Of a stretch of DNA of 40,373 bases, positions 1-7,920 are shown in pieces. Both the position numbers and the translations under genes were made by a program. Positions within the stretch are counted from its first letter, which is position 1. Each line of letters opens with the position of its first letter. The notes under the pieces are model-generated. The model had not been told where the DNA came from. It made no database searches and was given only the letters and a program-made list of their open reading frames with translations. This stretch comes from Halodesulfovibrio sp. (GTDB taxonomy: Bacteria; Desulfobacterota; Desulfovibrionia; Desulfovibrionales; Desulfovibrionaceae), in NCBI GenBank assembly GCA_003252375.1, contig QKEJ01000136.1:1-40373 (forward strand), in the 5' to 3' direction.

Positions 1-1
1 G

Positions 2-1288
2 ACAACAACACATCGTTTCGAGACCCGGGCCCTGCATGCCGGGTGCGCCAAGGATTCCACCAACGCCCGCGCCATTCCGGTGCACAGGACCGCGGCCTAC
101 CTGTTCAACAGTACGGAGCACGCGGCCAACCTGTTTGCGCTGAAGGAACTGGGCAACATCTATACGCGGCTGGGCAACCCCACGCAGGAGGCGCTGGAAC
201 AGCGCATGGCTTCGCTGGAAGGCGGGGTAGCCTCCGTGGCGCTGGCCTCGGGAACCACGGCCATCCACTACACGGTGCTGAACATCTGCCGGAAGGGGGA
301 CGAGATCGTTGCCGCCTCCAACCTCTACGGCGGCACGTATACCATGTTTGACGCCATCCTTCCGGACCAGGGCATCGTCACCCGGTTTGCGGACTTTGGC
401 GACCCGGCATCCATCCGCGCCCAGATCACGGAGAGAACCCGCATGCTCTTTACCGAGGTCATCGGCAATCCCTCGCTGGACGTGATTCGTATCCGCGAGG
501 TGGCAAAGGTGGCCGAGGAATTCCATCTGCCGCTGGTGGTGGACTCCACCTTCACGCCGCCCAGCATGTTCCGGCCGCTGGAGCATGGGGCGCATGTGGT
601 CATCCACTCGCTGACCAAGTGGATTGGCGGACACGGCACGGGGCTGGGTGGCATTGTGGTGGACGGCGGAACCTTTGACTGGTCCGATCCCAAGTTCGCC
701 CTCTACAACGAGCCGGACAATTCCTATCACGGCCTGCGGTATGCCCATGATCTTGGCCCGCTGACCCCCATGGCCTTTGCGGTGCGCCTGCGGCTGGTGC
801 CGCTGCGTAATTTGGGCGGCTGCATCAGCCCGGACAACTGCTGGCTGTTCCTGCAGGGGCTGGAGACACTTAGCCTGCGCATGGAACGGCATTCGGCCAA
901 TGCCGTGCGTATTGCGGAATACCTGAAGGAGCATGCTGCCGTGGCGTGGGTGCGGTATCCCGGGCTGCCGGACGATCCTTCCCATGCGGCGGCCCGCGAA
1001 CAGTTTCCGCAGGGATACGGCGGCATGGTGGTGTTCGGCATCCGGGGCGGCGCCGAGGCCGGGGCCCGGTTCATCGACAATCTGAAGCTGGTCTCGCATC
1101 TTGCCAACGTGGGGGACGCCAAGAGTCTGGCCATCCATCCCGCCTCCACCACCCATTCGCAGCTGACCGAGGCGCAGCAGCGCGCAGGCGGCATCACGCC
1201 GGACCTAATCCGTCTTTCCGTGGGCATCGAGAATGTGCACGATATCATGGAGGATCTGGAGCAGGCCCTCGGCGTGGCCGTGGCATGA
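2..1288 (+). CDS. metY: O-acetylhomoserine sulfhydrylase-like PLP enzyme, 5' partial
   Basis: Homocysteine synthase-type enzyme of the Cys/Met-metabolism PLP family, which joins O-acetylhomoserine and sulfide. The open frame runs in from the window edge: the codons before base 80 already read THRFETRALHAG, the usual family N-terminus, so the GTG at 80 is internal and the true start lies off-window. Visible family features are the YTRLGNPT segment, ALASGTTAIHY, and the PLP lysine in HSLTKWIGGHGTG (codon at 617-619). About 428 residues are present, close to the usual 425-435. It ends in a strong terminator. In a sulfide-producing cell, direct sulfhydrylation fits. The exact acyl donor (acetyl or succinyl) cannot be read from sequence. 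Confidence 0.9.
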   Translation, partial: TTTHRFETRALHAGCAKDSTNARAIPVHRTAAYLFNSTEHAANLFALKELGNIYTRLGNPTQEALEQRMASLEGGVASVALASGTTAIHYTVLNICRKGDEIVAASNLYGGTYTMFDAILPDQGIVTRFADFGDPASIRAQITERTRMLFTEVIGNPSLDVIRIREVAKVAEEFHLPLVVDSTFTPPSMFRPLEHGAHVVIHSLTKWIGGHGTGLGGIVVDGGTFDWSDPKFALYNEPDNSYHGLRYAHDLGPLTPMAFAVRLRLVPLRNLGGCISPDNCWLFLQGLETLSLRMERHSANAVRIAEYLKEHAAVAWVRYPGLPDDPSHAAAREQFPQGYGGMVVFGIRGGAEAGARFIDNLKLVSHLANVGDAKSLAIHPASTTHSQLTEAQQRAGGITPDLIRLSVGIENVHDIMEDLEQALGVAVA

Positions 1289-1314
1289 GTCGGCGTGCGG
1301 CAGACAGACAACGG

Positions 1315-1348
1315 AAAAGCCCCCGATGCATGACATCGGGGGCTTTTT
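1315..1348. terminator. bidirectional intrinsic terminator
   Basis: Perfect 10-bp stem gcccccgatg (1319-1328) with catcgggggc (1334-1343), 5-nt loop, followed by T5 on the plus strand (1344-1348). On the minus strand the A4 at 1315-1318 gives a T tract. It can therefore end both the metY-like gene and the converging small gene that stops at 1361. Confidence 0.9.
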
Positions 1349-1360
1349 GTATCGGATTCC

Positions 1361-1618
1361 CTAAAAGGGCTCGGCTTCCATCTTCAGGCGGTTCAGGCGT
1401 ACCTGGGCATACTGTACCTGCACCTGCATCTGGTTCTTGGTCTGCCGGTTCTGATGGATCTCGGCGGCGAAGAAGATGCCCCGGGCCGGATCCTCGGCCG
1501 CGAAAAGACGCTTCTGTTCGGCATCCAGCGCCGTGAGCTCCTGCGTATACTGATCAATCAGAGTCAGAAGTTCCGGGATGCTATTCGGCAATGATTCTGC
1601 GTCGTTTGGGTTGCTCAC
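1361..1618 (-). CDS. small hypothetical protein, likely helical
   Basis: 85 residues, family not recognised. The start is GTG at 1618, supported by an aggag SD nine to ten bases upstream on the minus strand. The protein is rich in Glu, Gln, Asn and Leu, with heptad-like spacing of hydrophobics from about residue 15 to 80 and no Cys, signal peptide or membrane segment, so a soluble helical or coiled-coil protein is likely. The start overlaps the end of the upstream EPSP synthase-like gene by 38 bases, which suggests translational coupling and one transcript. Function unknown. The SD and the position before a terminator support a real gene. Confidence 0.65.
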   Translation of the reverse strand: MSNPNDAESLPNSIPELLTLIDQYTQELTALDAEQKRLFAAEDPARGIFFAAEIHQNRQTKNQMQVQVQYAQVRLNRLKMEAEPF

Positions 1619-3182
1619 TGGTATTCTCCTGTCTGGGCTTGCGGACCATGGTCGGTTCGGGAAGGCCGTTGTAGAATGTCCAGAAGGACGGCATGAGGTC
1701 GGTTACCGTTCCGGGGTTGGAGAGCTTGATGGAACGCTTGAGGAAGGCGAGCAGGGCAAAGGCCATGGTCCAGTAGGCGTCCGGGCTGCTCCATACGGTG
1801 GAGGCGGGCACGTTGGCCGAAGGGAAGACCTTGCCGTCGTCAATGAGCATGTTGGCCTGAGCCACGAATCCCTCGACCAGTGCGCCGTCCATGCCTTCGG
1901 GCATGGGGGGCAGGGCAACCGGGTTGCCGGTGTTCTTGGCGCGTGCGCAGGAAACCGCCACCGCAAGGGGGTAGTACTGCGCGGGCAGGGCGCCCAGCAC
2001 GGCCTGTTCCGCCTTGTTCACGTTCTCCGTTGCCGTGGCCGTGACCGAACCGTTGCCGGTGACGACGTCCAGGCCGAAGGAACGCAGCAGCCCCAGGGCG
2101 TCGGCGCCTTCGGGCAGGGCTTCGGGCCAGTCGCCGCCGAGGCGGACGGTGCCCGAGGTGAAGGCCGGGAGGGAAAGCAGGACCGAACAGATGGCCGGGT
2201 CCAGCGTCTGGAGCGGTTCTGCAGGAACGGCTGCCGGGCCGGGCAGGATGCTGAACGCGCTGACCGTGCCGTCGATGCGGATGTCGCACTGTTCGAGCAG
2301 GGCGCGGGCCTCGTTCAGGCAGGTCTCGCCGTGCGGGTTGTTGTTGAGATTGATGGTTACCGGCACATCCCACGTGGCGGCTGCAACAAGCACGGCGACA
2401 ACGGCATCGGCAGGCAAGTCGCCGGGAATGGCGATGGCGTCGGGGATGACCCCGGAGCATTCAAGCCGCACGGGCAGGCCGTTGGAGCGGGGAATGACGT
2501 GCGCGATGCGTGCGCCGAGCTGCGGCAGGAAGTGGCGGAAGGCGGTGAAGTCCGCATCCTTGAGGACGGAGCCGCCGGTAAACTTGAGGGTGCCGTGGCG
2601 ACCTGCGGCCATGAGGGCCAGCAGGTAGAAGTTCAGGTGATCGTCACCTGCGAATATGACCTTGTCGGCAAAGGTGAGGGCATCGTTCCCCTTGCTGACG
2701 ATATCGTCGTTCTGCCAGTGCAGTGCAGCGCCCGCCTGGTTGAGGGCCTTGGACAGTTCCACCACGGGGGCGGCGCTGACCAGTCCCTTGAGGCGGCTCT
2801 CGGCGCCGGCGGCGGCCGTCATGGCCATCCACAGCTGAGCTTCACGCAGGGAAGCCGGGCCGGGCAGGTCCACGTTGACGGGCTTGCGGTTGGGAGACAG
2901 GGTGAAATCCGTCTTTTCGTCAGCCTCGGTCTTGGACGTGAACTCGATGTCCTGGATCAGACTGAACAGCTGCCGGGCGAGACGGGGGTCCTTGCTGAAC
3001 TTGGCGGCATTGGCCTCCCACAGCAGACGCAACTGCTTCTCGCTGGAAATTCCTGTGGTGCCGGAGCCCTCTTTCTTGGGGCGGCGGGTCTTCTGGACGA
3101 GCTTGGAGCGGCGTGCCAGCAGCTTCATCAAATCCACGTCCATTTCACTGATCTCTTCGACCAGGGTCATATTCTTCTTCAT
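1581..3182 (-). CDS. chorismate mutase-like / EPSP synthase-like fusion, probably non-catalytic
   Basis: 533 residues from the ATG at 3182 (aaggcg eight bases upstream); upstream in-frame starts have no SD. Residues ~5-85 resemble an AroQ chorismate mutase helix bundle (DVDLMKLLARRSKLVQKTR, then KDPRLARQLFSLIQDIEF). Residues ~105-510 follow the EPSP synthase fold: the C-terminal MAFALLAF and PSFWTFYNGL match the family's end. However, the signature residues look replaced. PGSKS reads PGPAS, the GNAGT loop reads AGDDH, the RVKETDR motif reads PEALPEG, DHRMA reads DAYWTMA, and the Lys near the C-terminus (SKTFP) reads TDLMP. Likely a pseudo-enzyme or a divergent paralogue with a new role. It is divergent from aprB and overlaps the small gene downstream. 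Alignment was by eye. Confidence 0.7.
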   Translation of the reverse strand: MKKNMTLVEEISEMDVDLMKLLARRSKLVQKTRRPKKEGSGTTGISSEKQLRLLWEANAAKFSKDPRLARQLFSLIQDIEFTSKTEADEKTDFTLSPNRKPVNVDLPGPASLREAQLWMAMTAAAGAESRLKGLVSAAPVVELSKALNQAGAALHWQNDDIVSKGNDALTFADKVIFAGDDHLNFYLLALMAAGRHGTLKFTGGSVLKDADFTAFRHFLPQLGARIAHVIPRSNGLPVRLECSGVIPDAIAIPGDLPADAVVAVLVAAATWDVPVTINLNNNPHGETCLNEARALLEQCDIRIDGTVSAFSILPGPAAVPAEPLQTLDPAICSVLLSLPAFTSGTVRLGGDWPEALPEGADALGLLRSFGLDVVTGNGSVTATATENVNKAEQAVLGALPAQYYPLAVAVSCARAKNTGNPVALPPMPEGMDGALVEGFVAQANMLIDDGKVFPSANVPASTVWSSPDAYWTMAFALLAFLKRSIKLSNPGTVTDLMPSFWTFYNGLPEPTMVRKPRQENTSEQPKRRRIIAE

Positions 3183-3761
3183 CGCTATTCGCCTTGCATT
3201 GAGCATTAGAAAATGTGTGCGTTCCCGTAGCGTGAAACCGGAGGGACCGCAACAAGAATAATCGATGCCATCCTTCCGGCACGTGGCGCCCATGAGGCTG
3301 TAACCCTGTGCGTGCAGAATGCGGCCTCACCATCAATAATATATGGAGGAGCCTGTGATAGGCAAGCGCAGACAGTGTGCCATGCTTCACAAGCTCGGTA
3401 TTGTTGGTGTCCGGAACAGCCCCCGGGAGGAGCGAATGCCCGTTGCAGACGGCTGTGCAGCGTTGCGGGGGCAGGGAATGGCGCAGGTTTTTGATTGGGT
3501 GTTCAAACCGTTAGCAGGGAAGGGGGGGCGCAGGGGGAAATGTAAGAGAAAATCTAGACTCGGCCTGTGTTCCGGGGTTTCGTGAAAAAATGCATTAAGA
3601 ATGTCATGCACCCTTGCAACCTTGGCTCAATCAATGTAAATGGCTATGGACCATGCGGCTTTTGCCGCTTGGTAAGGGGTTGTTTGATCTGTACCAAAGC
3701 ACGGAAAATCGCAGGGTTATGGCTTCTTGCGGGGGGTTTGTGAAAAAAACGAACAAGCCGC

Positions 3762-3790
3762 TTGACCTGCCCCTGTCAGCTTTGTTACTT
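3762..3790 (+). promoter_or_regulatory. weak candidate promoter for aprBA
   Basis: TTGACC (3762-3767) matches five of six -35 bases. The bases 17-19 downstream (ttacttat) match a -10 box poorly. It would leave a leader of roughly 170 bases. It is the best -35 in the region but remains tentative. Confidence 0.3.
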
Positions 3791-3915
3791 ATCTCACAAG
3801 CAAGCCGGAATAGTCGTCCGTCTTGCCCGCCTATGCCGATGGAGGCCTAAAAGGCAGAACGTTATGTGACGCTGCTTTTTTGTCTCCATCGATCAGATGG
3901 ACCCCGAAATGGGAA

Positions 3916-3938
3916 AAAGGCTTTTAGGTAAAACCTTT
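3916..3938 (+). promoter_or_regulatory. stem-loop just upstream of the aprB ribosome binding site
   Basis: aaagg-c-tttt pairs with aaaacctt t around the loop aggt (nine pairs with one bulged C), ending about 15 bases before the ggagg SD at 3953-3957. It may stabilise the 5' end of a very abundant mRNA or tune translation. It is AU-rich and therefore weak, so it could be chance. Confidence 0.4.
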
Positions 3939-3964
3939 AATTTCGTTGTGTTGGAGGATAAGGT

Positions 3965-4453
3965 ATGCCGACTTACGTAGACCCGTCTAAGTGCGATGGC
4001 TGCAAGGGTGGCGAAAAGACCGCCTGCATGTACATCTGCCCTAACGACCTCATGATTCTGGATCCCGAAGCAATGCGTGCTTTCAACCAGGAACCTGAGG
4101 CTTGCTGGGAATGTTACTCCTGTGTGAAGATTTGCCCCCAGGGCGCAATCACCGCACGTCCCTACGCTGACTTCGCACCCATGGGCGGTACTTGTATCCC
4201 CATGCGTTCCGCCGATTCCATTATGTGGACTGTTAAGTTCCGTAACGGCAATGTGAAGCGCTTCAAGTTCCCGATCCGCACCACCCCTGAAGGTTCCATC
4301 AAGCCCTTCGAAGGCAAGCCCGAACCGAAGGACCTGGATGACGAACTGCTGTTCACCGAATCTGCTCTGGTTGCTCCCAAGGAAGCTATGGGCCAGAAGA
4401 TTGAAGTGGCTGAAGCAGACATCACCATGGTTAAGAAGGCTTCCGCTGTTTAA
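3965..4453 (+). CDS. aprB: adenylyl-sulfate reductase, beta subunit
   Basis: Iron-sulfur subunit of APS reductase, a cytoplasmic enzyme that with AprA reduces adenosine 5'-phosphosulfate to sulfite and AMP. 162 residues, normal for Desulfovibrio. Two [4Fe-4S] binding sets are clear: CDGCKGGEKTACMYICP from residue 10, and CWECYSCVKICP from about residue 47. The C-terminal part (residues ~75-162) is the extension that wraps AprA. The start has a strong ggagg SD. aprA follows after 53 bases with its own SD. Codon choice (GAA for Glu, GCT/GTT) indicates very high expression, unlike most other genes here. Confidence 0.97.
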   Translation: MPTYVDPSKCDGCKGGEKTACMYICPNDLMILDPEAMRAFNQEPEACWECYSCVKICPQGAITARPYADFAPMGGTCIPMRSADSIMWTVKFRNGNVKRFKFPIRTTPEGSIKPFEGKPEPKDLDDELLFTESALVAPKEAMGQKIEVAEADITMVKKASAV

Positions 4454-4506
4454 GCGGTTGCCCGGATCACGTAACGAAAAGAAAATTTCCTATAGGAGAT
4501 ATTATC

Positions 4507-6504
4507 ATGCCGATGATTCCTGCTAAGGAACAGCCCCGTGGTGTTGCTATCGCTGAGCCGGTAGTCAAGGAACACGACGTTGACATCCTTATGGTTGGTG
4601 GTGGTATGGGTAACTGCGGCGCCGCTTTTGAAGCTGTGCGCTGGGCTGACAAGTTCGCTCCCGAACTGAAGATCATGCTGGTTGACAAGGCTGCCCTCGA
4701 GCGCTCCGGTGCTGTTGCCCAGGGTCTGTCCGCAATCAACACCTACCTCGGCAAGAACGACGCTGACGACTACGTCCGCATGGTTCGTACCGACCTCATG
4801 GGCCTGGTTCGCGAAGACCTTATCTTCGACCTGGGCCGTCACGTTGACGATTCCGTTCACCTGTTCGAAGAGTGGGGCCTGCCCTGCTGGATCAAGGACG
4901 AAAACGGTCACAACCTTGACGGCGCTGCCGCTAAGGCTGCCGGCAAGTCCCTGCGCAACGGCGACGAATGCGTTCGTTCCGGCCGCTGGCAGATGATGAT
5001 CAACGGTGAATCCTACAAGTGCATCGTGGCTGAAGCCGCCAAGAACGCTCTTGGCGAAGAACGCCTGATGGAACGTATCTTCATCGTGAAGCTGCTCCTC
5101 GACTCCAAGGAAGAAAACCGCATCGCCGGCGCCGTGGGCTTCAACCTGCGTGCCAACGAAGTGCACATCTTCCGCACCAACGCCATGGTTGTGGCTTGCG
5201 GCGGCGCCGTTAACGTGTACAAGCCCCGCTCCACCGGTGAAGGCATGGGTCGTGCATGGTACCCCGTTTGGAACGCAGGTTCCACCTACACCATGTGTGC
5301 TCAGGTTGGCGCTGAAATGACCATGATGGAAAACCGCTTCGTCCCCGCCCGCTTCAAGGACGGTTACGGCCCGGTTGGCGCATGGTTCCTGCTCTTCAAG
5401 GCTAAGGCTACCAACTTCAAGGGCGAAGACTACTGCGAAACCAACCGCGCCATGCTGAAGCCCTACGAAGATCGCGGCTACGCCAAGGGTCACGTTATCC
5501 CGACCTGTCTGCGTAACCACATGATGCTTCGCGAAATGCGCGAAGGTCGCGGCCCCATCTACATGGACACCAAGACCGCTCTGCAGACCACCTTCGAAAC
5601 CATGACTCCCGCACAGCAGAAGCACCTCGAAGCTGAAGCTTGGGAAGACTTCCTCGACATGTGTGTTGGCCAGGCTAACCTCTGGGCCGCCTCCAACATC
5701 CAGCCCGAAGAAACCGGTTCCGAAATCATGCCCACCGAACCTTACCTCCTCGGTTCCCACTCCGGCTGCTGCGGCATCTGGACTTCCGGTCCCGACGAAT
5801 CCTGGGTTCCCGAAGACTACAAGGTGCGCGCTGCCAACGGTAAGGTCTACAACCGTATGACCACCGTTATGGGCCTGTGGACCTGCGCTGACGGCGTTGG
5901 CGCTTCCGGCCACAAGTTCTCCTCCGGTTCCCATGCTGAAGGCCGTATCTGCGGCAAGCAGATGGTCCGCTGGTGCATCGATCACAAGGACTACAAGCCT
6001 TCCATCGCTGAAGATCCCAAGGCCCTTGCTGACCTGATCTACCGTCCCTACAAGAACTACGAAGCCGGCAAGGGTGCATCCACCTGCTCCGTGGTTAACC
6101 CCGAGTTCATCTCGCCCAAGAACTTCATGATGCGTCTCGTCAAGGCTACTGACGAATACGGCGGCGGCGTAGGCACCTACTACACCACCTCCGAAGCAGC
6201 CCTGAACACCGGCTTCCACCTGCTGGACATGCTGGAAGAAGACTCCCTGAAGCTCGCTGCCCGCGACCTGCACGAACTGCTTCGTTGCTGGGAAAACTAC
6301 CACCGTCTGTGGACCGTTCGTCTGCACATGCAGCACATCGCGTTCCGTACGGAATCCCGTTACCCCGGCTTCTACTACCGTGCAGACTTCATGGGCCTGG
6401 ACGACTCCAAGTGGAAGTGCTTCGTTAACTCGAAGTACGACGTGAAGACCGGTGAAACCACCATCTTCAAGAAGCCCTACTACCAGATCATTCCCACTGC
6501 TTAG
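4507..6504 (+). CDS. aprA: adenylyl-sulfate reductase, alpha subunit
   Basis: Catalytic FAD subunit of APS reductase, of the fumarate reductase/succinate dehydrogenase flavoprotein fold. 665 residues, full length. The dinucleotide motif MVGGGMGNCGAA lies near residue 30. The segments LRNHMMLREMREGRGP, LLGSHSGCCGIWTSG and HKFSSGSHAEGRICGKQM are strongly family-typical and include the substrate- and FAD-contacting region. The SD aggag sits nine bases before the ATG. Codon use is heavily biased towards the highly expressed set, as for aprB. The gene ends in a strong terminator, so qmoABC is probably expressed at another level. Its likely electron donor complex is encoded directly downstream. Confidence 0.98.
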   Translation: MPMIPAKEQPRGVAIAEPVVKEHDVDILMVGGGMGNCGAAFEAVRWADKFAPELKIMLVDKAALERSGAVAQGLSAINTYLGKNDADDYVRMVRTDLMGLVREDLIFDLGRHVDDSVHLFEEWGLPCWIKDENGHNLDGAAAKAAGKSLRNGDECVRSGRWQMMINGESYKCIVAEAAKNALGEERLMERIFIVKLLLDSKEENRIAGAVGFNLRANEVHIFRTNAMVVACGGAVNVYKPRSTGEGMGRAWYPVWNAGSTYTMCAQVGAEMTMMENRFVPARFKDGYGPVGAWFLLFKAKATNFKGEDYCETNRAMLKPYEDRGYAKGHVIPTCLRNHMMLREMREGRGPIYMDTKTALQTTFETMTPAQQKHLEAEAWEDFLDMCVGQANLWAASNIQPEETGSEIMPTEPYLLGSHSGCCGIWTSGPDESWVPEDYKVRAANGKVYNRMTTVMGLWTCADGVGASGHKFSSGSHAEGRICGKQMVRWCIDHKDYKPSIAEDPKALADLIYRPYKNYEAGKGASTCSVVNPEFISPKNFMMRLVKATDEYGGGVGTYYTTSEAALNTGFHLLDMLEEDSLKLAARDLHELLRCWENYHRLWTVRLHMQHIAFRTESRYPGFYYRADFMGLDDSKWKCFVNSKYDVKTGETTIFKKPYYQIIPTA

Positions 6505-6529
6505 TATCTGAGTAGGTCTTAGAACTCCC

Positions 6530-6563
6530 GGGCGGTTGCGGGTAACCGCAACCGCCCTTTTTT
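6530..6563 (+). terminator. intrinsic terminator after aprA
   Basis: Perfect 12-bp stem gggcggttgcgg (6530-6541) with ccgcaaccgccc (6546-6557), loop gtaa, followed by T6 (6558-6563). This is very strong and should separate most aprBA transcription from qmoABC. Confidence 0.95.
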
Positions 6564-6578
6564 CTTCCCTGACCCAGA

Positions 6579-6635
6579 CGGTCTAAGCCGGGGCAGTAAG
6601 TTTCCATGCCTTATTGTCTGGGCTTAGGCCGTTTT
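6579..6635 (+). promoter_or_regulatory. long imperfect hairpin in the qmoA leader
   Basis: cggtctaagcc (6579-6589) pairs with ggcttaggccg (6621-6631) with a single T-G wobble. Inside it, cagtaag (6594-6600) pairs with cttattg (6610-6616), and a short loop holds tttccatgc. About 21 of 22 possible pairs form if wobbles are counted. A short T4 follows (6632-6635). It stands between the aprA terminator and the qmoA SD. It could be a second terminator/attenuator or, as DNA, a large operator. Confidence 0.6.
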
Positions 6636-6675
6636 GTCGAATTGGCCCGAAACATCCGTAGGGAGGATAGCAAGA

Positions 6676-7914
6676 ATGTCCAACTCCATACTCGTCGTCG
6701 GTGGCGGCTTCAGCGGCATCACGGCCGCGCTTGAAGCCGCTGAACTCGGCTACGAAGTGTACATCGTCGAGAAAAGCCCTTTTCTTGGCGGCCGGGTGGC
6801 ACAGCTTAACAAATATTTCCCCAAGCTCTGCCCTCCGTCCTGTGGCCTGGAAATTCAGTTCCAGCGCATCAAGAAAAACCCCAATGTGAAATTTTTTACC
6901 CAGGCTACGGTGGATTCCGTGGCGGGCGAAGCTGGCAACTTCACGGTAACGCTGAGCATTGCGCCCCGTTGCACCGCTCCCAGCAGCGCCGAGCTGAGCA
7001 CCCTGGCAGAAGGCCTTGAAGGTGAGGTGACCGACGAATTCAACTTCGGTCTTTCCACCCGCAAGCCCCTGTACATGGATACGCCCTTTGCCTTCCCCAA
7101 CCGCTACGTTCTCGAGAAGGACAACCTCTCCCAGGCCGACAAGCTCAAGGTGGGCTCCAGTGTCCACTGTGACCTGAACGAATCCGAGAAGAGCGTTGTT
7201 CTGAACGTTGGCAGCATCGTGCTGGCCACCGGGTGGAAGCCCTACGACGTGACCAACCTGACCAACCTCGGTGCCGGTCAGATCAAGAACTGCGTGTCCA
7301 ACATGCAGCTTGAGCGTCTTGCTTCGCCCAACGGTCCCACCAATGGTGCCATTCAGCGTCCCACCGACGGCAAGGCTCCCAAGAAGATCGCCTTTGTTCA
7401 GTGTGCCGGGTCCCGTGACCAGAACCACCTGAACTTCTGTTCCTACATCTGCTGCATGGCTTCCCTGAAGCAGGCCCTGTACGTACGTGAACAGTACCCT
7501 GATGCCGAAGTGACCATTTACTACATCGACCTGCGTACCCCCGGCCGCTATGACAAGTTCATGCGCAAGGCCACTGCCGACGAGATGATTCATCTCGTGA
7601 AGGGCAAGGTTGCCGGTGTTGAAAGTGATGCCGCAACGGGCGATGTGATTGTTGAAGTCGAAGACGCCGTGAAGGGGACCAAGAAGAAGGTCCGTCACGA
7701 CATGGTGGTTCTGGCAACCGGTATGCAGCCCAGCCTGTCCGGTGAAAAGAATCCCTTCGGCGTGCAGCTTGATGAGGACGGTTTCGTTATCGGCGGCGAA
7801 GCAAAGGGTATCTTTGCAGCCGGCTGCGCCACGAAGCCCCTGGATGTCATGCGCACCGCGCAGTCCGGCACCAGCGCCGCGCTCAAAGCTATCCAGACGG
7901 TGCGAGGGAGGTAG
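6676..7914 (+). CDS. qmoA: quinone-interacting membrane-bound oxidoreductase subunit A
   Basis: Soluble HdrA-like flavoprotein subunit of the Qmo complex, which passes electrons from menaquinol to APS reductase. 412 residues from the ATG at 6676, preceded by gggagg; an upstream in-frame start at 6634 lies in the leader hairpin and is rejected. The FAD motif ILVVGGGFSGITAA is at residues 4-17, followed by LGGRVAQLNKYFPKLCPPSCG. A HdrA-type cysteine set is visible in FVQCAGSRD...FCSYICCMASLKQA. The C-terminal GIFAAGCATKPLDVMRTAQSG is typical of HdrA FAD domains. qmoB starts six bases after the stop, with its SD inside the end of qmoA, so the two are coupled. Confidence 0.95.
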   Translation: MSNSILVVGGGFSGITAALEAAELGYEVYIVEKSPFLGGRVAQLNKYFPKLCPPSCGLEIQFQRIKKNPNVKFFTQATVDSVAGEAGNFTVTLSIAPRCTAPSSAELSTLAEGLEGEVTDEFNFGLSTRKPLYMDTPFAFPNRYVLEKDNLSQADKLKVGSSVHCDLNESEKSVVLNVGSIVLATGWKPYDVTNLTNLGAGQIKNCVSNMQLERLASPNGPTNGAIQRPTDGKAPKKIAFVQCAGSRDQNHLNFCSYICCMASLKQALYVREQYPDAEVTIYYIDLRTPGRYDKFMRKATADEMIHLVKGKVAGVESDAATGDVIVEVEDAVKGTKKKVRHDMVVLATGMQPSLSGEKNPFGVQLDEDGFVIGGEAKGIFAAGCATKPLDVMRTAQSGTSAALKAIQTVRGR

Positions 7915-7920
7915 TAGATA

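Larger units (their letters stand above)
3183..3964. other. 782-bp region between divergent genes, no convincing gene; apr promoter region
   Basis: AT-richer than its surroundings. It must hold the promoters for aprB (plus) and the EPSP synthase-like gene (minus). Two similar elements, ggggtttcgtgaaaaaa (3574-3590) and ggggtttgtgaaaaaa (3733-3748), are about 160 bp apart. The second contains TTGTGAA, a half-site of the Rex motif. Short open frames here, such as one from 3343, lack coding character. Confidence 0.6.

Noticed and set aside
1578-3209. 543-codon plus-strand frame opposite the EPSP synthase-like gene
   Set aside because: Gly/Val/Gln-rich translation typical of an antisense frame; no domain.
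3343-3585. 80-codon plus-strand frame with a GGAGG near possible starts
   Set aside because: Basic, low-complexity translation with no recognisable family and no codon pattern like neighbouring genes; lies in the apr upstream region. A small peptide cannot be excluded.
4450-6336. Long minus-strand open frame opposite aprA
   Set aside because: A mirror of aprA codon bias; aprA is unmistakable on the other strand.
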